From: Ochromonas danica
Taxonomy: Eukaryota > Sar > Chrysophyceae > Chromulinales > Chromulinaceae
Direction: 5' to 3'
NCBI GenBank assembly: GCA_015146655.1
Contig: VKHL01000273.1
Coordinates: forward strand, 1 to 20,320
DNA: 20,320 nt
Below, piece after piece: positions 9,527 through 17,933 of this stretch. Under the pieces are notes generated by a model, which had not been told where the DNA came from, did no database searches, and saw nothing but the letters and a program-made list of their open reading frames with translations. The position numbers were made by a program, and so were the translations under genes. Numbering within the stretch: the first letter of the stretch is position 1; every line of letters starts with the position of its first letter.

Positions 9527-9768
9527 CTAATAAGGAAGAAGTAGTTAGTTTGACTAGACAAGGATAGTCTCTCAGACAAGGACAAGGTGGTTCTTAATAG
9601 TATAGACTAGTTGTAGTAATTTATGGTATGGTATGGATAGACTGGGAGAGCTTTGTTGATGTTGTGCTGGGCCCAGGCCTTCTTGATGCTGTGGGTGAGA
9701 GAGAGACAGAGAGAGATTGCTGGGAGAAGATTGGCTTGCACCACGCATCACAATAATAACTGAACGTC
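9527..9768 (-). promoter_or_regulatory. Conserved upstream segment of large gene A (promoter/5' UTR)
   Basis: These 242 bp directly before the ATG match 13490-13731 upstream of gene B essentially base for base, and the match stops abruptly at the far edge. They contain a perfect CTGGGCCCAG palindrome (9667-9676) and GA-rich runs. Being shared, the segment probably gives both copies the same core promoter and leader. No TATA box is certain. Confidence 0.55.
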
Positions 9769-10399
9769 GGCGGTCTCTGCTGCTGGGTGGTGAGGTGGTC
9801 GGAAGGGATATAATAAGATAATAATGACACTTCCAAATTACACAGCTCAACACTTCCAAATCTTGTTCTTCTTCCATTCTTGTATTGCAACTTCATATTG
9901 ACATCCAATCCAATCCCCTACAGTATCACATCGGGATGGTCTCCCATTACAAACAACAGAAAAGAGGGAAAGATACACAGAAGAGAGATGAAGTATTGAC
10001 TGAGACACATTGACCTTCTTCAACATGATGATCGACTAAGAACTTGCTTCTGGTTCATAGTGTCCATCTCGACCAAATAAACATACAGTAACACAAATCG
10101 TAGTTTTCGTTCTGATCACACTTACTCAATTACGATATTATCCTACCTTTCTATTACACAGTGAGACCGAGCAACATACTGCAACAAGTGCTCCTATCTA
10201 ACTACTTATTCAAGAGATGATAATAATCTGATTATGGAATGAATATCCAGAACATCATAGTTTAAAAATTCAGTGAAAATATTATATAATATCATGAGAG
10301 AGATGTCCAAGCCAACTAGAACCAGGAAATGCTCGTACGCGATGTCCTAGAATGTCCAGTCTCCAACCATCCTCTCAACCAATCAATGCGAAAAGCTTA
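9769..10399. other. Unique spacer between large gene A and M15 gene A
   Basis: About 630 bp with no gene recognised and no visible match to the equivalent spacer of the right half (12851-13489). It must hold the distal promoter of large gene A and the 3' UTR of M15 gene A, which run in the same direction. Confidence 0.5.
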
Positions 10400-11527
10400 T
10401 TACCAACCATTGCAAGGTGCTTTGGATAATGCACTCTCTGTCTGAGGACCATAGATACCATCCTCAGAGATCTTACTGTTTGGGTTATGACGATTCCATA
10501 AACGTTGGAATGCCAACAAATTCTTGGACGCGATATCTGGAGATCCAGAATAGTCAAAGTGCACAGGATCACTTGAAGGATAGGAATGTACCCAACCATA
10601 AGCACTTAATGGACCATTCCAATAGCTGTAGTAGCTTGTATCAATAGCACGTCCTCCTTCATGGTTGCTGGACCCAGGAGAAGCAGCCAGAGAAATGCCA
10701 CACATGCCACGCTTATACCACTCATAGAGAAGGTATTGCTCAGCAGAAGATCTGAAGGCAGAGTTCAGTGTAATGTAGTCGTTCACAGAACGAGCTGCAG
10801 ACTCCAAACTATCCGCGGCTTTGGACTGTAAAGTGCAAGAGAAACCTGGGCAATGAACATAGTTGCCATTCAGACCACGGAAGCTGTACCCCATGGACCC
10901 CAACTCAGCAATAATCTGGTTGGTGAGACCCAGTGCGATCTTGTTGGAATCACAACCACTGTTGATGGACCCACCGAGAGTACATCCACCACCGCCTCCA
11001 ACGCAGCATTGCAAATCACTCGGACCACTGCAATAACCAGACACAGAGGTACCAGAACAAGCAGATTTTTGTTTGCAAGTTCCACTTCCTTGAGGAGTGG
11101 AACATTTGTTACTAGTGCAGCATTTAATATCAGACGATCCAGGACAAAGGCCGGAAGTGACAGTGCCACTGCAGCAACCAGAAGAGATAGAGACACAGAC
11201 ACCTTCAATCCCTCCAACACTAAATCACAGACACACACACAGGCATAGCAGCACATTGACACAGAGTGAATCAGTGAGTGAATGAGTGAGTGAGCGAGCA
11301 AGGGAGTGAGTGTGTAACTGAGTGAACCAGGGAGGGAGGAAGGAAGGAAGAGTTGTAGTTCTGTCATACCTGCAAGTGGCTTGGTAGCTGCAGAACTTCA
11401 AGGTGGAATTAGATGATAAATCTACATTCATTTCTTCCTTTCTTAAATTCCCATTTTCTCCACGAACAACTCCCAATAAGCCAAGAGTGAGATAAAGAAC
11501 GAAAAGAGTGGTAGTGAAATTTGCCAT
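10400..11527 (-). CDS. Secreted M15-family zinc carboxypeptidase A (peptidoglycan), two exons
   Basis: Predicted D-Ala-D-Ala carboxypeptidase-type enzyme acting outside the cell or in phagosomes on bacterial peptidoglycan. Minus-strand exons: 11527-11370 and 11219-10400, with a phase 2 GT-AG intron of 150 bp; 325 residues from MANFTTTLFV. An ATG two codons earlier (11533) is also possible. Order: signal peptide (about 1-23), short linker, two Cys-rich repeats ending in CC (CCSGTVTSGLCPGSSDIKCC; CSGTSVSGYCSGPSDLQCC), a Gly-rich hinge, then the M15 domain. The zinc-ligand pattern SNHEGGRAID (H239, D246) is followed by DPVHFDY (H273, with D270 in the usual catalytic acid position of the M15A class). 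The C-terminal motif AFQRLW...SEDGIYGPQTESAL is a peptidoglycan-binding type 1 signature. Divergent from copy B across a 236-bp gap. Expression and activity are not shown by sequence. Confidence 0.88.
11220..11369 (-). other. Intron of M15 gene A with (GAGT)n-like repeat
   Basis: GT-AG intron of 150 bp in phase 2, at the same position as the 106-bp intron of copy B. The extra length comes largely from GAGT/GAGC-type repeats on the plus strand (about 11268-11312) and a GGAA-rich run. Both introns end in a GTGTGTSTG..ATTTAG acceptor, so the intron predates the duplication. Confidence 0.8.
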
Positions 11528-11763
11528 TCTCATCTATTATTGTTTCTGTTCTTTCTGTGATGACAGACAAGAACCACCCGCATGGTGGTAGATAAATATC
11601 GAGTTTTGATGAAAAGGAGTTTTCTATAATGGGATATTGGGATATTTGTGTTTTTGGTGATGACCACCTGCTGTTGAGTAGATTTTGGTCATAAAAGAAA
11701 TCGGCAAATCAATTCCATCTCAATCAATCGTTCAACAAAAAAAAAATACTTCTATCTCAGAGA
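11528..11763. promoter_or_regulatory. Divergent promoter region between the two M15 genes
   Basis: The 236 bp separating the two start codons at the centre of the inverted duplication must hold both promoters. It shows a tandem GGGATATT pair (about 11631-11646), CATAAAAG about 70 bp before the copy B start (TATA-like), and an A run just before the leader of B. The two halves are not clear mirror images, so the spacer has diverged or was not duplicated. Confidence 0.55.
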
Positions 11764-12850
11764 ATGACAAAGTTCACTTTCCTAATTTTTGCCTTGATTG
11801 GGTTGTTGGAGTCTGGCCAATCCGCTGTGGCTAATGGAAACAATTTGAGAAAAGGTTCTGCTGCCTCTCAGGGTGTAGCCACTAATGCTACTTTGAAGTT
11901 TTGTGATTATGAAGACACTTGCAAGTAAGCTCTCATAATCACAATAATTTAAAACGCGAATGACCCTATCGGACTACCGATTGACTGACTGACTGTTTAT
12001 TCGTTCGGTATGTGTGTGTCTGTCATTTAGTGTTGGAGGGATTGAAGGTGTCTGTGTCTCTATCTCTTCTGGTTGCTGCAGTGGCACTGTCACTTCCGGC
12101 CTTTGCCCTGGATCATCTGATATTAAATGCTGCACTAGCAACAGCTGCTCTACTCCTCAAGGAAGTGGAACTTGCAAGCAGACCTCTGCTTGTTCTGGTA
12201 CCTCTGTGTCCGGTTATTGCAGTGGTCCAGGTGACTTGCAATGCTGCGTAGGAGGTGGAGGTGGATGTACTCTGGGTGGGGCAATTTATGGTGGCTGCGA
12301 TTCTTCCAGTGTGACTCAAGGCATAACCAATCAGATCGTTGCCGAGTTGGGATCCATGGGGTACAGCTTCCGTGGGCTTGACGGAAACTGGGTGCATTGC
12401 CCAGGCTTCTCTTGCACGTTGCAAAACAGTGCTGCAGATAGTCTGGAAGCTGCAGCTCGTTCTGTGAACGACTACATTACCCTGAACTCTGCCTTCAGAT
12501 CTTCTGCTGAGCAATACCTTCTCTATGAGTGGTATAAGCGTGGCATGTGTGGCATTTCTCTGGCTGCTTCTCCTGGGTCCAGCAACCATGAAGGAGGACG
12601 TGCTATTGATACAAGCTACTACAGCTATTGGAATGGTCCATTAAGTGCTTATGGTTGGGTACATTCCTATCCTTCAAGTGATCCTGTGCACTTTGACTAT
12701 TCTGGATCTCCAGACATTTGTTCGCAAAACTTGTTGGCATTCCAACGTTTGTGGAATCGTCATAACCCTGGTAACACCATTTCTGAGGATGGTATCTATG
12801 GTCCTCAGACTGAGAATGCTTTCTACTATGCACCTTGCAATGGTTGGTAA
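11764..12850 (+). CDS. Secreted M15-family zinc carboxypeptidase B (peptidoglycan), two exons
   Basis: Paralogue of copy A in mirror orientation. Exons 11764-11924 and 12031-12850 join in phase 2 (AA|T) to give 326 residues; exon 1 is short and easily missed. Signal peptide about 1-20 (MTKFTFLIFALIGLLESGQS). Cys-rich repeats at about 70-88 and 108-126, Gly-rich hinge 128-138, M15 domain about 150-280. Likely zinc ligands are H240, D247 (SNHEGGRAID) and H274 (DPVHFDY), with D271 as the likely catalytic acid by M15A spacing. Peptidoglycan-binding-like tail about 286-318 (LLAFQRLWNRHNPGNTISED). All expected catalytic residues are present. Exon 1 and the last 40 residues differ most from A (NAFYYAPCNGW versus SALSKAPCNGW), while residues about 195-281 are nearly identical in DNA. 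The fold and substrate are inferred from bacterial relatives. Bacterial origin by transfer is plausible, but the added intron and signal peptide show eukaryotic adaptation. Confidence 0.9.
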
Positions 12851-13489
12851 GTTGATATATGAGAGAGAGATGGGACATCGTTCTAAACATTTCCCATTTA
12901 CCTCTTGCATACAACTTCCGTATTTTCCTTCTAAAAGGTATTTTATCTGCGGAGATACCTTTCAGTCTATTCTCCATTTATTCTTTAATCCTATAGAGTA
13001 TTGTCTCTTTAATATAATATTGTAATAAGCAGTTAGATAGTGAAGTTAGTTAGTTGACTCCATCTCACTTGCGATGTAAGCGTTAAGCCATTATAGTTAT
13101 ATAAGGAAAGTAGAACGTTCTTTAAGCTTTCCCTACGCTCTTTAGATAGGGTGAGGAAGATTGTATGGCACGGGCATGCATCAATTCAGTCAATTTCTTC
13201 TCGCCAGCAGACAACCGTCTTGAAGTTCCGCACATGAGTGGCTGCTTTGGATCAAGATATTATAGTGGAAAGCTCCGCTGTCGAAATAAAGCTCTTGCTC
13301 ATTGCTCTAAAATCTCATTTCAGCACATTTCGCAAGCGAGAATTGTAAGCTTAATTGATTGCATGACAAACTGAACTTCATGGCATCAATACAAACTATA
13401 AGTTCATGTGGCATGCACCGTAGACTTTCGGGCCAGATCTTTATGGCGTGCAAAATTCCATGGAATTTTCATCTCCCTTAGCTCACTCA
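12851..13489. other. Unique spacer between M15 gene B and large gene B
   Basis: About 640 bp with no convincing gene. It holds the 3' UTR of M15 gene B and upstream sequence of large gene B. An 18-bp perfect palindrome centred on CCATGG lies at 13452-13469, only about 20 bp outside the edge of the identical arm (13490). A 69-codon open frame at 13165-13374 has no recognisable features. Confidence 0.5.
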
Positions 13490-13731
13490 GACGTTCAGTT
13501 ATTATTGTGATGCGTGGTGCAAGCCAATCTTCTCCCAGCAATCTCTCTCTGTCTCTCTCTCACCCACAGCATCAAGAAGGCCTGGGCCCAGCACAACATC
13601 AACAAAGCTCTCCCAGTCTATCCATACCATACCATAAATTACTACAACTAGTCTATACTATTAAGAACCACCTTGTCCTTGTCTGAGAGACTATCCTTGT
13701 CTAGTCAAACTAACTACTTCTTCCTTATTAG
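13490..13731 (+). promoter_or_regulatory. Conserved upstream segment of large gene B (promoter/5' UTR)
   Basis: Mirror copy of 9527-9768, essentially identical to it, including the CTGGGCCCAG palindrome (13582-13591). Similarity to the left copy ends sharply at 13490, which marks the inner end of the outer arm. Identity in non-coding sequence shows that the arm is recent or recently homogenised, rather than kept alike only by protein constraint. Confidence 0.55.
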
Positions 13732-16700
13732 ATGTCAGCCTCTTCTTCTATGGACGAGTTTTTATTTCGAGATAAGTTGGAGAACTGCTTGAGGAAAGTT
13801 CAACGTCTCCTCCAAGCAGATAAAGCACAAGTTCTTGGTCTTGCTGATCAAACCCCTCACAAGTATAATGACAAGTACCTCCTAGCAGAGCAACTGGTGG
13901 GTTGTGCAGCAGCTGCAGTGTGGAATACTTTCCAAGCACTGGGTCTGAATGAAGAGCAATATCGTCGCTTGAGAGAGTGGAGAGATGAGAAGAAAGCCAT
14001 CTCCTTACGATCCTCTTTCGAGAGCAGCTGTGTCTTTGTGAAGGAGACTACACGAGATGAGGAGAGCAGTCATCGTGTGGAGACGGAGAAGACGGTGGCA
14101 GGCGTGTTTCGAGAGAAGACCACGACCAAGGTCATCACCAAGATCACAGAGTACCACTATCTCTTCCGTCACCACTATCGCTTGACAGGCTTCTCCGGGT
14201 CTGATCCAGAGGGTGAGAAGGTGTTGATCGTGGAGCAGGAAGGAGAGCAGGCGGTGGTGGTGAGAAACAAGCAGCCTCCCTATGCTGAGAAGACCTTTGA
14301 AGCCTTCGACACGAACATCAGCTGGTTGTTGGATGTGTTGCCAGCGAATGCGACGAGCTTGGAGTTCTCCATTGATCGCAGTGCAGACGATTGTCACACT
14401 CCTCGTCGAAATAAAGATGTGGAGTCTGCCTTGAGCTGTCTCCAGGATCTTTCTATATGGAGCCAGCAGGTTGCTTCGCATCTGACGAATCAAGTCTTCT
14501 CTGTCCAGAATCGCTTTGTGGAGAAGAGCAAGATCGATCTATCTGCTCTGGCTAACATCGCGATGCTCTTCAATCCTGTCTTGCCTCTCTTCTTGAACGA
14601 TGAGGTGGAAGCCTCCGAAGAAGCTGGTGCTGGAGCGACAGCGTTGGAGGTGAGAGAGGGTATGATAGCAGATGACGAAGCAGATGCGGTGCTTGTACCT
14701 TCAGCTGCTCCTTCTGCCTCCACTTCTTCCGCTGTGACTGTGAGTCAGCAGCGCACCACCGCTGAGACTTCTCAGGTGGTGTTGGGTCAGTCGGAAGTAT
14801 GTGCTATGGTGAATGAACAGAGCCGCAGTCTTCGCAGTCGCTTTGCTGAGCTGGATGGTCTTGTTACCACGGCTTCTTCTTCCTCTTCTTCCTCGACACC
14901 TCTCATCACTCCCATCTTGGCTCATTTGGTTCTGTCATGTTACCATCTGGCTGATCTCTCCCTGCAGCTGCAAGAAGGCCTTGACTACATCGAGTTCATG
15001 CTTCGCCGCCAGTTGATCGCAGCGATTGGACGGGAGTTGGGACCTGCAGACTTCGCTAACTACATGAACTTCCACTATCGCAAGCTCTTCTCTGAAGCCT
15101 TTGCTCCTCGTGCATTCAACTATGGTGTGCGACGATCGAATGAGCATTCTCCTGAAGGTGTCATCCGCATTGAGTCTGACTTCTCGGATCAAGTGTTGGG
15201 CCAGTCGAGCAATTTGTTGGCGGTGGATGGAGTGCGTGCAGACTCGATTCTGACCTTTTGTCGCCAGCTTCCTCCTATCCCAAGAGGAGCGTCATCCGGG
15301 AGTGAGAGTGGCAACAAGCTGATGGAGTTTGCGTTGAATGCCTCTACACGAGTTCGATTCCGTGGAGAGCGCTATGTGCACTGCTGGCTGGCCCACGGAT
15401 TCAGTCCCGAAGCTCGTTACAGACCAAGTTGTGGGGGAGGGGGAGGCAGTGATTTGCAGGCTTCTTTGCCCAAACTGCAGCTGGTGGCTCAGGCCAGACA
15501 GTTCTCCAGCTATGTGGTGCTGCTGGGTCGAATGGCATCAAAGCAGCTGTTCGAGCCAAAGCATGCCTTCATCGTGCAGAACAAAGATGAATGGAGACTG
15601 CCTTTGTTATTGGATCCCATCCCCACCCCGAAGCAGTTCCGAGATGCGATCGAGTCTCTCTCTCCAGAGCAGCAGCGCTTCGCCCAGGCTTTCCGTGCCA
15701 TGCAGATCGAGAGCACTTTGTTTGCAGTCTGTGTGGTGCAGATCAAGCCTCAGTTGGAGAAGGTGCTTCATCTGGCTCGAGACAGCTTAACGAAGGAGAT
15801 CCGCTTGACACAAGATCTCATGTCTCTCTTCATCGACTATCAGATTCCTCCCGATCTGTTATCTTTCGATAATCTTGGCAAGCGAAAGAGACAAGGCGAG
15901 GAAGGTGATGATGACGATGATGGCAGCGATGGAGGGGCATCACCTGAAGTTCGATTGGAAGCAGTGAAGCGACATGTGGCAGCGATGTTGGAGATGATTG
16001 CCAAGGCCAAGGAAGAAGAAGTGAAAGAAGCTAATCAACAACGAGAGTTTTTGTTTGGTTCTTCTCAACCGCCTACTTATCAGGCTGCTGCAATGGTGCC
16101 AAGGGCGGATTTGCATTCTGCTATCACCGCTCGTGGTGGTTCTAACAGCTTTCCTCTTGACAGTCTTCTTTTCGCTGCTCCTGGAAGCAAGGCCCCTGCA
16201 GGTGCTCCGATGGCTAAGATGATGGCTAAAGGTGCTGTGCGTGGAAGAGGAGGTGGTCATGCAGCAAGATCATTTCGAGCCCCAGAAATGGCATCGATGA
16301 CTACTCAAGACACCAGTAGCATCATGGTTGGTATGGCTCAAATGCAGCAGCCATCTATTCTCCAAGGGGCACCAACCAACCAGGTCCAACCTTCCCCGGT
16401 AAAACCCGACAAGAAAGAGGATGTTGGTTCCTCTTATGAACTTGTTACCGGTAAACCTGAAATAGATGTGACCAAGCTACCTTCCCTGCTTGAAGAACAA
16501 TTCTCCAGTCTGGACAGCTACAATGCTCTGCGTCCTACTATCATCAATCTGGGTCCATCCTGGAGTCGCAAGAGACAAGCTGCTCTCTTGGCCAAGCCCT
16601 CAGCTAATGCGATTCCTTCCTCCGTGGAGAAAGTGGAGCAAGAAAGTGCGAAGCAGGCAGCTTTCGATCTATTGGATGCCTTGACTCGATCTGGAGGGTT

Positions 16701-17097
16701 GGAGTTGGAGGCAGTGGATTTGCACATTATTGTGGCAGCAACCCATGGCTTCGATGAGTCCTTGATGGAGACGGTGATAGAAAAGAACATCAACCCCATC
16801 GAGCAGGTGGAGCGATCAGCTCTCTTGATGGCTTCTACTCTACATGGTGTATCGGGTCTGGATCTGCTTCCTGCTGCAGGACCTCATCGTGCTCGACTGC
16901 TACAGCAAGCAGGCGAGGAGGGGGAGAAGGAAGAAGAAGAAGAGGTGGAAGGGAAGAAGAGAAGTGGAGGCAGAAGAAGAAGACAAGAGCAGAAGCAGCA
17001 GCTGCGCAGATTGTTGGAGGAGACGTCGTCTGAGAAGACCTTACCATCAGATCACTTGCTTCTGCTATCTCAGCAACAACAACAACAACAAGTTTAA
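13732..17097 (+). CDS. Large conserved-type protein B, unknown function (Arg/Gly/Met/Gln linker form)
   Basis: Single open frame of 1121 residues, the inverted twin of 6092-9526. Residues 1-277 match copy A, including synonymous sites in the parts I compared. About 278-346 hold clustered changes (EVREGMIADD versus LAEESKIADD; QQRTTAETSQ versus QQVASQ). About 347-773 are the same in protein, including the IESLSPEQQRFAQAFRAMQ and LTKEIRLTQDLMSLFIDYQI core. 774-906 is a quite different linker, rich in Ala, Met, Gly and Gln (GAPMAKMMAKGAVRGRGGGH). 907 to the end again matches A, including ALRPTIINLG, the NPIEQVERS region and the poly-Glu/poly-Gln tail. Only a few silent differences flank the linker (an Arg codon at about 16042, an Asp codon near 16508, a Thr codon near 17026). 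Function is unknown. The shared frame and promoter suggest the same basic role with different linker partners. Confidence 0.85.
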   Translation: MSASSSMDEFLFRDKLENCLRKVQRLLQADKAQVLGLADQTPHKYNDKYLLAEQLVGCAAAAVWNTFQALGLNEEQYRRLREWRDEKKAISLRSSFESSCVFVKETTRDEESSHRVETEKTVAGVFREKTTTKVITKITEYHYLFRHHYRLTGFSGSDPEGEKVLIVEQEGEQAVVVRNKQPPYAEKTFEAFDTNISWLLDVLPANATSLEFSIDRSADDCHTPRRNKDVESALSCLQDLSIWSQQVASHLTNQVFSVQNRFVEKSKIDLSALANIAMLFNPVLPLFLNDEVEASEEAGAGATALEVREGMIADDEADAVLVPSAAPSASTSSAVTVSQQRTTAETSQVVLGQSEVCAMVNEQSRSLRSRFAELDGLVTTASSSSSSSTPLITPILAHLVLSCYHLADLSLQLQEGLDYIEFMLRRQLIAAIGRELGPADFANYMNFHYRKLFSEAFAPRAFNYGVRRSNEHSPEGVIRIESDFSDQVLGQSSNLLAVDGVRADSILTFCRQLPPIPRGASSGSESGNKLMEFALNASTRVRFRGERYVHCWLAHGFSPEARYRPSCGGGGGSDLQASLPKLQLVAQARQFSSYVVLLGRMASKQLFEPKHAFIVQNKDEWRLPLLLDPIPTPKQFRDAIESLSPEQQRFAQAFRAMQIESTLFAVCVVQIKPQLEKVLHLARDSLTKEIRLTQDLMSLFIDYQIPPDLLSFDNLGKRKRQGEEGDDDDDGSDGGASPEVRLEAVKRHVAAMLEMIAKAKEEEVKEANQQREFLFGSSQPPTYQAAAMVPRADLHSAITARGGSNSFPLDSLLFAAPGSKAPAGAPMAKMMAKGAVRGRGGGHAARSFRAPEMASMTTQDTSSIMVGMAQMQQPSILQGAPTNQVQPSPVKPDKKEDVGSSYELVTGKPEIDVTKLPSLLEEQFSSLDSYNALRPTIINLGPSWSRKRQAALLAKPSANAIPSSVEKVEQESAKQAAFDLLDALTRSGGLELEAVDLHIIVAATHGFDESLMETVIEKNINPIEQVERSALLMASTLHGVSGLDLLPAAGPHRARLLQQAGEEGEKEEEEEVEGKKRSGGRRRRQEQKQQLRRLLEETSSEKTLPSDHLLLLSQQQQQQQV
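16051..16449 (+). other. Variable cassette of large gene B (133 codons)
   Basis: Occupies the place of 6740-7219 in gene A but is unrelated in sequence. It begins at the first base of codon 774 and ends at the last base of codon 906, before GKPEIDVTKL. The encoded linker has an RGRGGGH motif, several Met/Gln pairs and a Lys/Pro-rich end. It lacks the polyproline of copy A. Confidence 0.9.
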
Positions 17098-17208
17098 ATC
17101 TTTGTTGTGTTTCTGACTGGTGTTAATGACTATGATCATGACCACTGTTGTTGGTTTTGATATTTACTGTTCTGTCTTGTGTTCTCCTTGTTTCTTGAGC
17201 GAGTTCCT

Positions 17209-17237
17209 CCAGTGGATGTTGTGTAGCTATCCACTGG
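17209..17237 (+). terminator. Perfect 9-bp stem-loop downstream of large gene B
   Basis: CCAGTGGAT (17209-17217) pairs perfectly with ATCCACTGG (17229-17237) across an 11-base loop, 112 bp past the stop codon. It could be a 3' UTR or 3'-end structure. It also abuts the outer end of the foldback repeat that follows, so it may be the tip of that element. Confidence 0.3.
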
Positions 17238-17933
17238 TTGACCATCGCAGAATATGATCCTCGCTGACCTCCTCAATACTTAACGATAACTTCATCAGCG
17301 TGTGACTTAACTATAACTACAGTTCTTCTTCATAGCAACTGTTCACAAGGGTGAGTCTCACCTTTCATCATTTCAAGCACACAGCATTTGGTGATTTTGA
17401 CCCAATAGTATCATGATGCAATAGTACGTACGTGTGATATGAATTTAGTGCTGGTTTTGATGAGAAGACAAATAATATCACAAGGACTGAGATCGGTGAT
17501 TTTAGCCAATTGTTTTATCCATGCTGACAATTTTGAGGCTATCCATGTCTACATAAAGACATAAATTAGATGGTCTCCAAATAGTCAGCGTGAACAAAAG
17601 ACTGATATTGGATTGATATTGACCAACTGTTCGGTTTGGCGTTTTCGCATTTTCGGAGTTTCGTCTTTGTTGATAGTTGAAACCCCTGTTTTTCGACTTT
17701 CTTTCCACTCTCTACCAATTGGCGAGGGAAAAAATAATAATCACGAGTCAATAAGTAAGTTGAAGAGGAGAAAGTTGAAAAACAGGGGTTTCAACTATCA
17801 ACAGAGACGAAACTCCGAAAATGCGAAAACGCCAAACCGAACAGTTGCTGTTGATATGCTGATGAAGTTATCGTTAAGTGTTGAGGTGGTCAGCGAGGAT
17901 CATATTCTGCGATAATCAACCTGTGGATACCTA
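17224..17933. mobile_element. Foldback (hairpin) repeat element, non-coding
   Basis: An imperfect inverted repeat. The right arm is 17769-17933. The left arm is split into 17224-17344 and 17633-17702. The arms meet across a loop of about 66 bp (17703-17768). The best-matching parts are the inner arms (17633-17702 against 17769-17838, containing GTTGATAGTTGAAACCCCTG) and the outer arms (17247-17300 against 17862-17912, containing CGCAGAATATGATCCTCGCT). No transposase or other coding sequence is seen, so this is a foldback or MITE-like non-autonomous element, or an inverted duplication of unknown origin. Confidence 0.7.
17345..17632. mobile_element. 288-bp insertion in the foldback left arm with 9-bp direct repeats
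   Basis: The 9-bp sequence CAACTGTTC occurs at 17336-17344 and 17624-17632, flanking the segment that breaks the left arm. The uninterrupted right arm has it once. This is the pattern of a target-site duplication, with a length typical of Mutator-like elements and some others. I see no clear terminal inverted repeats, so the family is not assigned; an arm-specific deletion on the right is the alternative. Confidence 0.5.

Larger units (their letters stand above)
6092..17097. repeat. Large inverted duplication of a two-gene unit
   Basis: The left half carries large gene A and M15 gene A on the minus strand. The right half carries M15 gene B and large gene B on the plus strand. The symmetry centre is near 11,625-11,630. 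The near-identical outer arms are 6092-9768 and 13490-17097. Each arm runs from 242 bp upstream of the large gene's ATG to the last base of its stop codon, and the likeness ends abruptly at both points. The inner arms (M15 genes, about 10400-11527 and 11764-12850) are recognisably paired but more diverged. Between outer and inner arms, 9769-10399 and 12851-13489 share nothing obvious. Internal differences between arms argue against a simple hairpin or assembly artefact, though read-level proof is needed. Confidence 0.93.

Noticed and set aside
11225-11367. Continuation of M15 exon 1 past 11370 and alternative frames through the intron
   Set aside because: The mirror gene has an intron at exactly the same place, and splicing restores the Cys-rich repeat; the read-through is repeat-derived.
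15350-15361. tRNA B-box-like string GTTCGATTCC (also in the left arm near 7910)
   Set aside because: It lies inside a long coding frame, with no A box or cloverleaf around it.
6092-17097. The palindrome as a simple library-hairpin or assembly artefact
   Set aside because: The two halves differ by two in-frame cassettes, diverged peptidase genes, different spacers and different intron lengths, which an artefact would not create. Long-read proof is still desirable.
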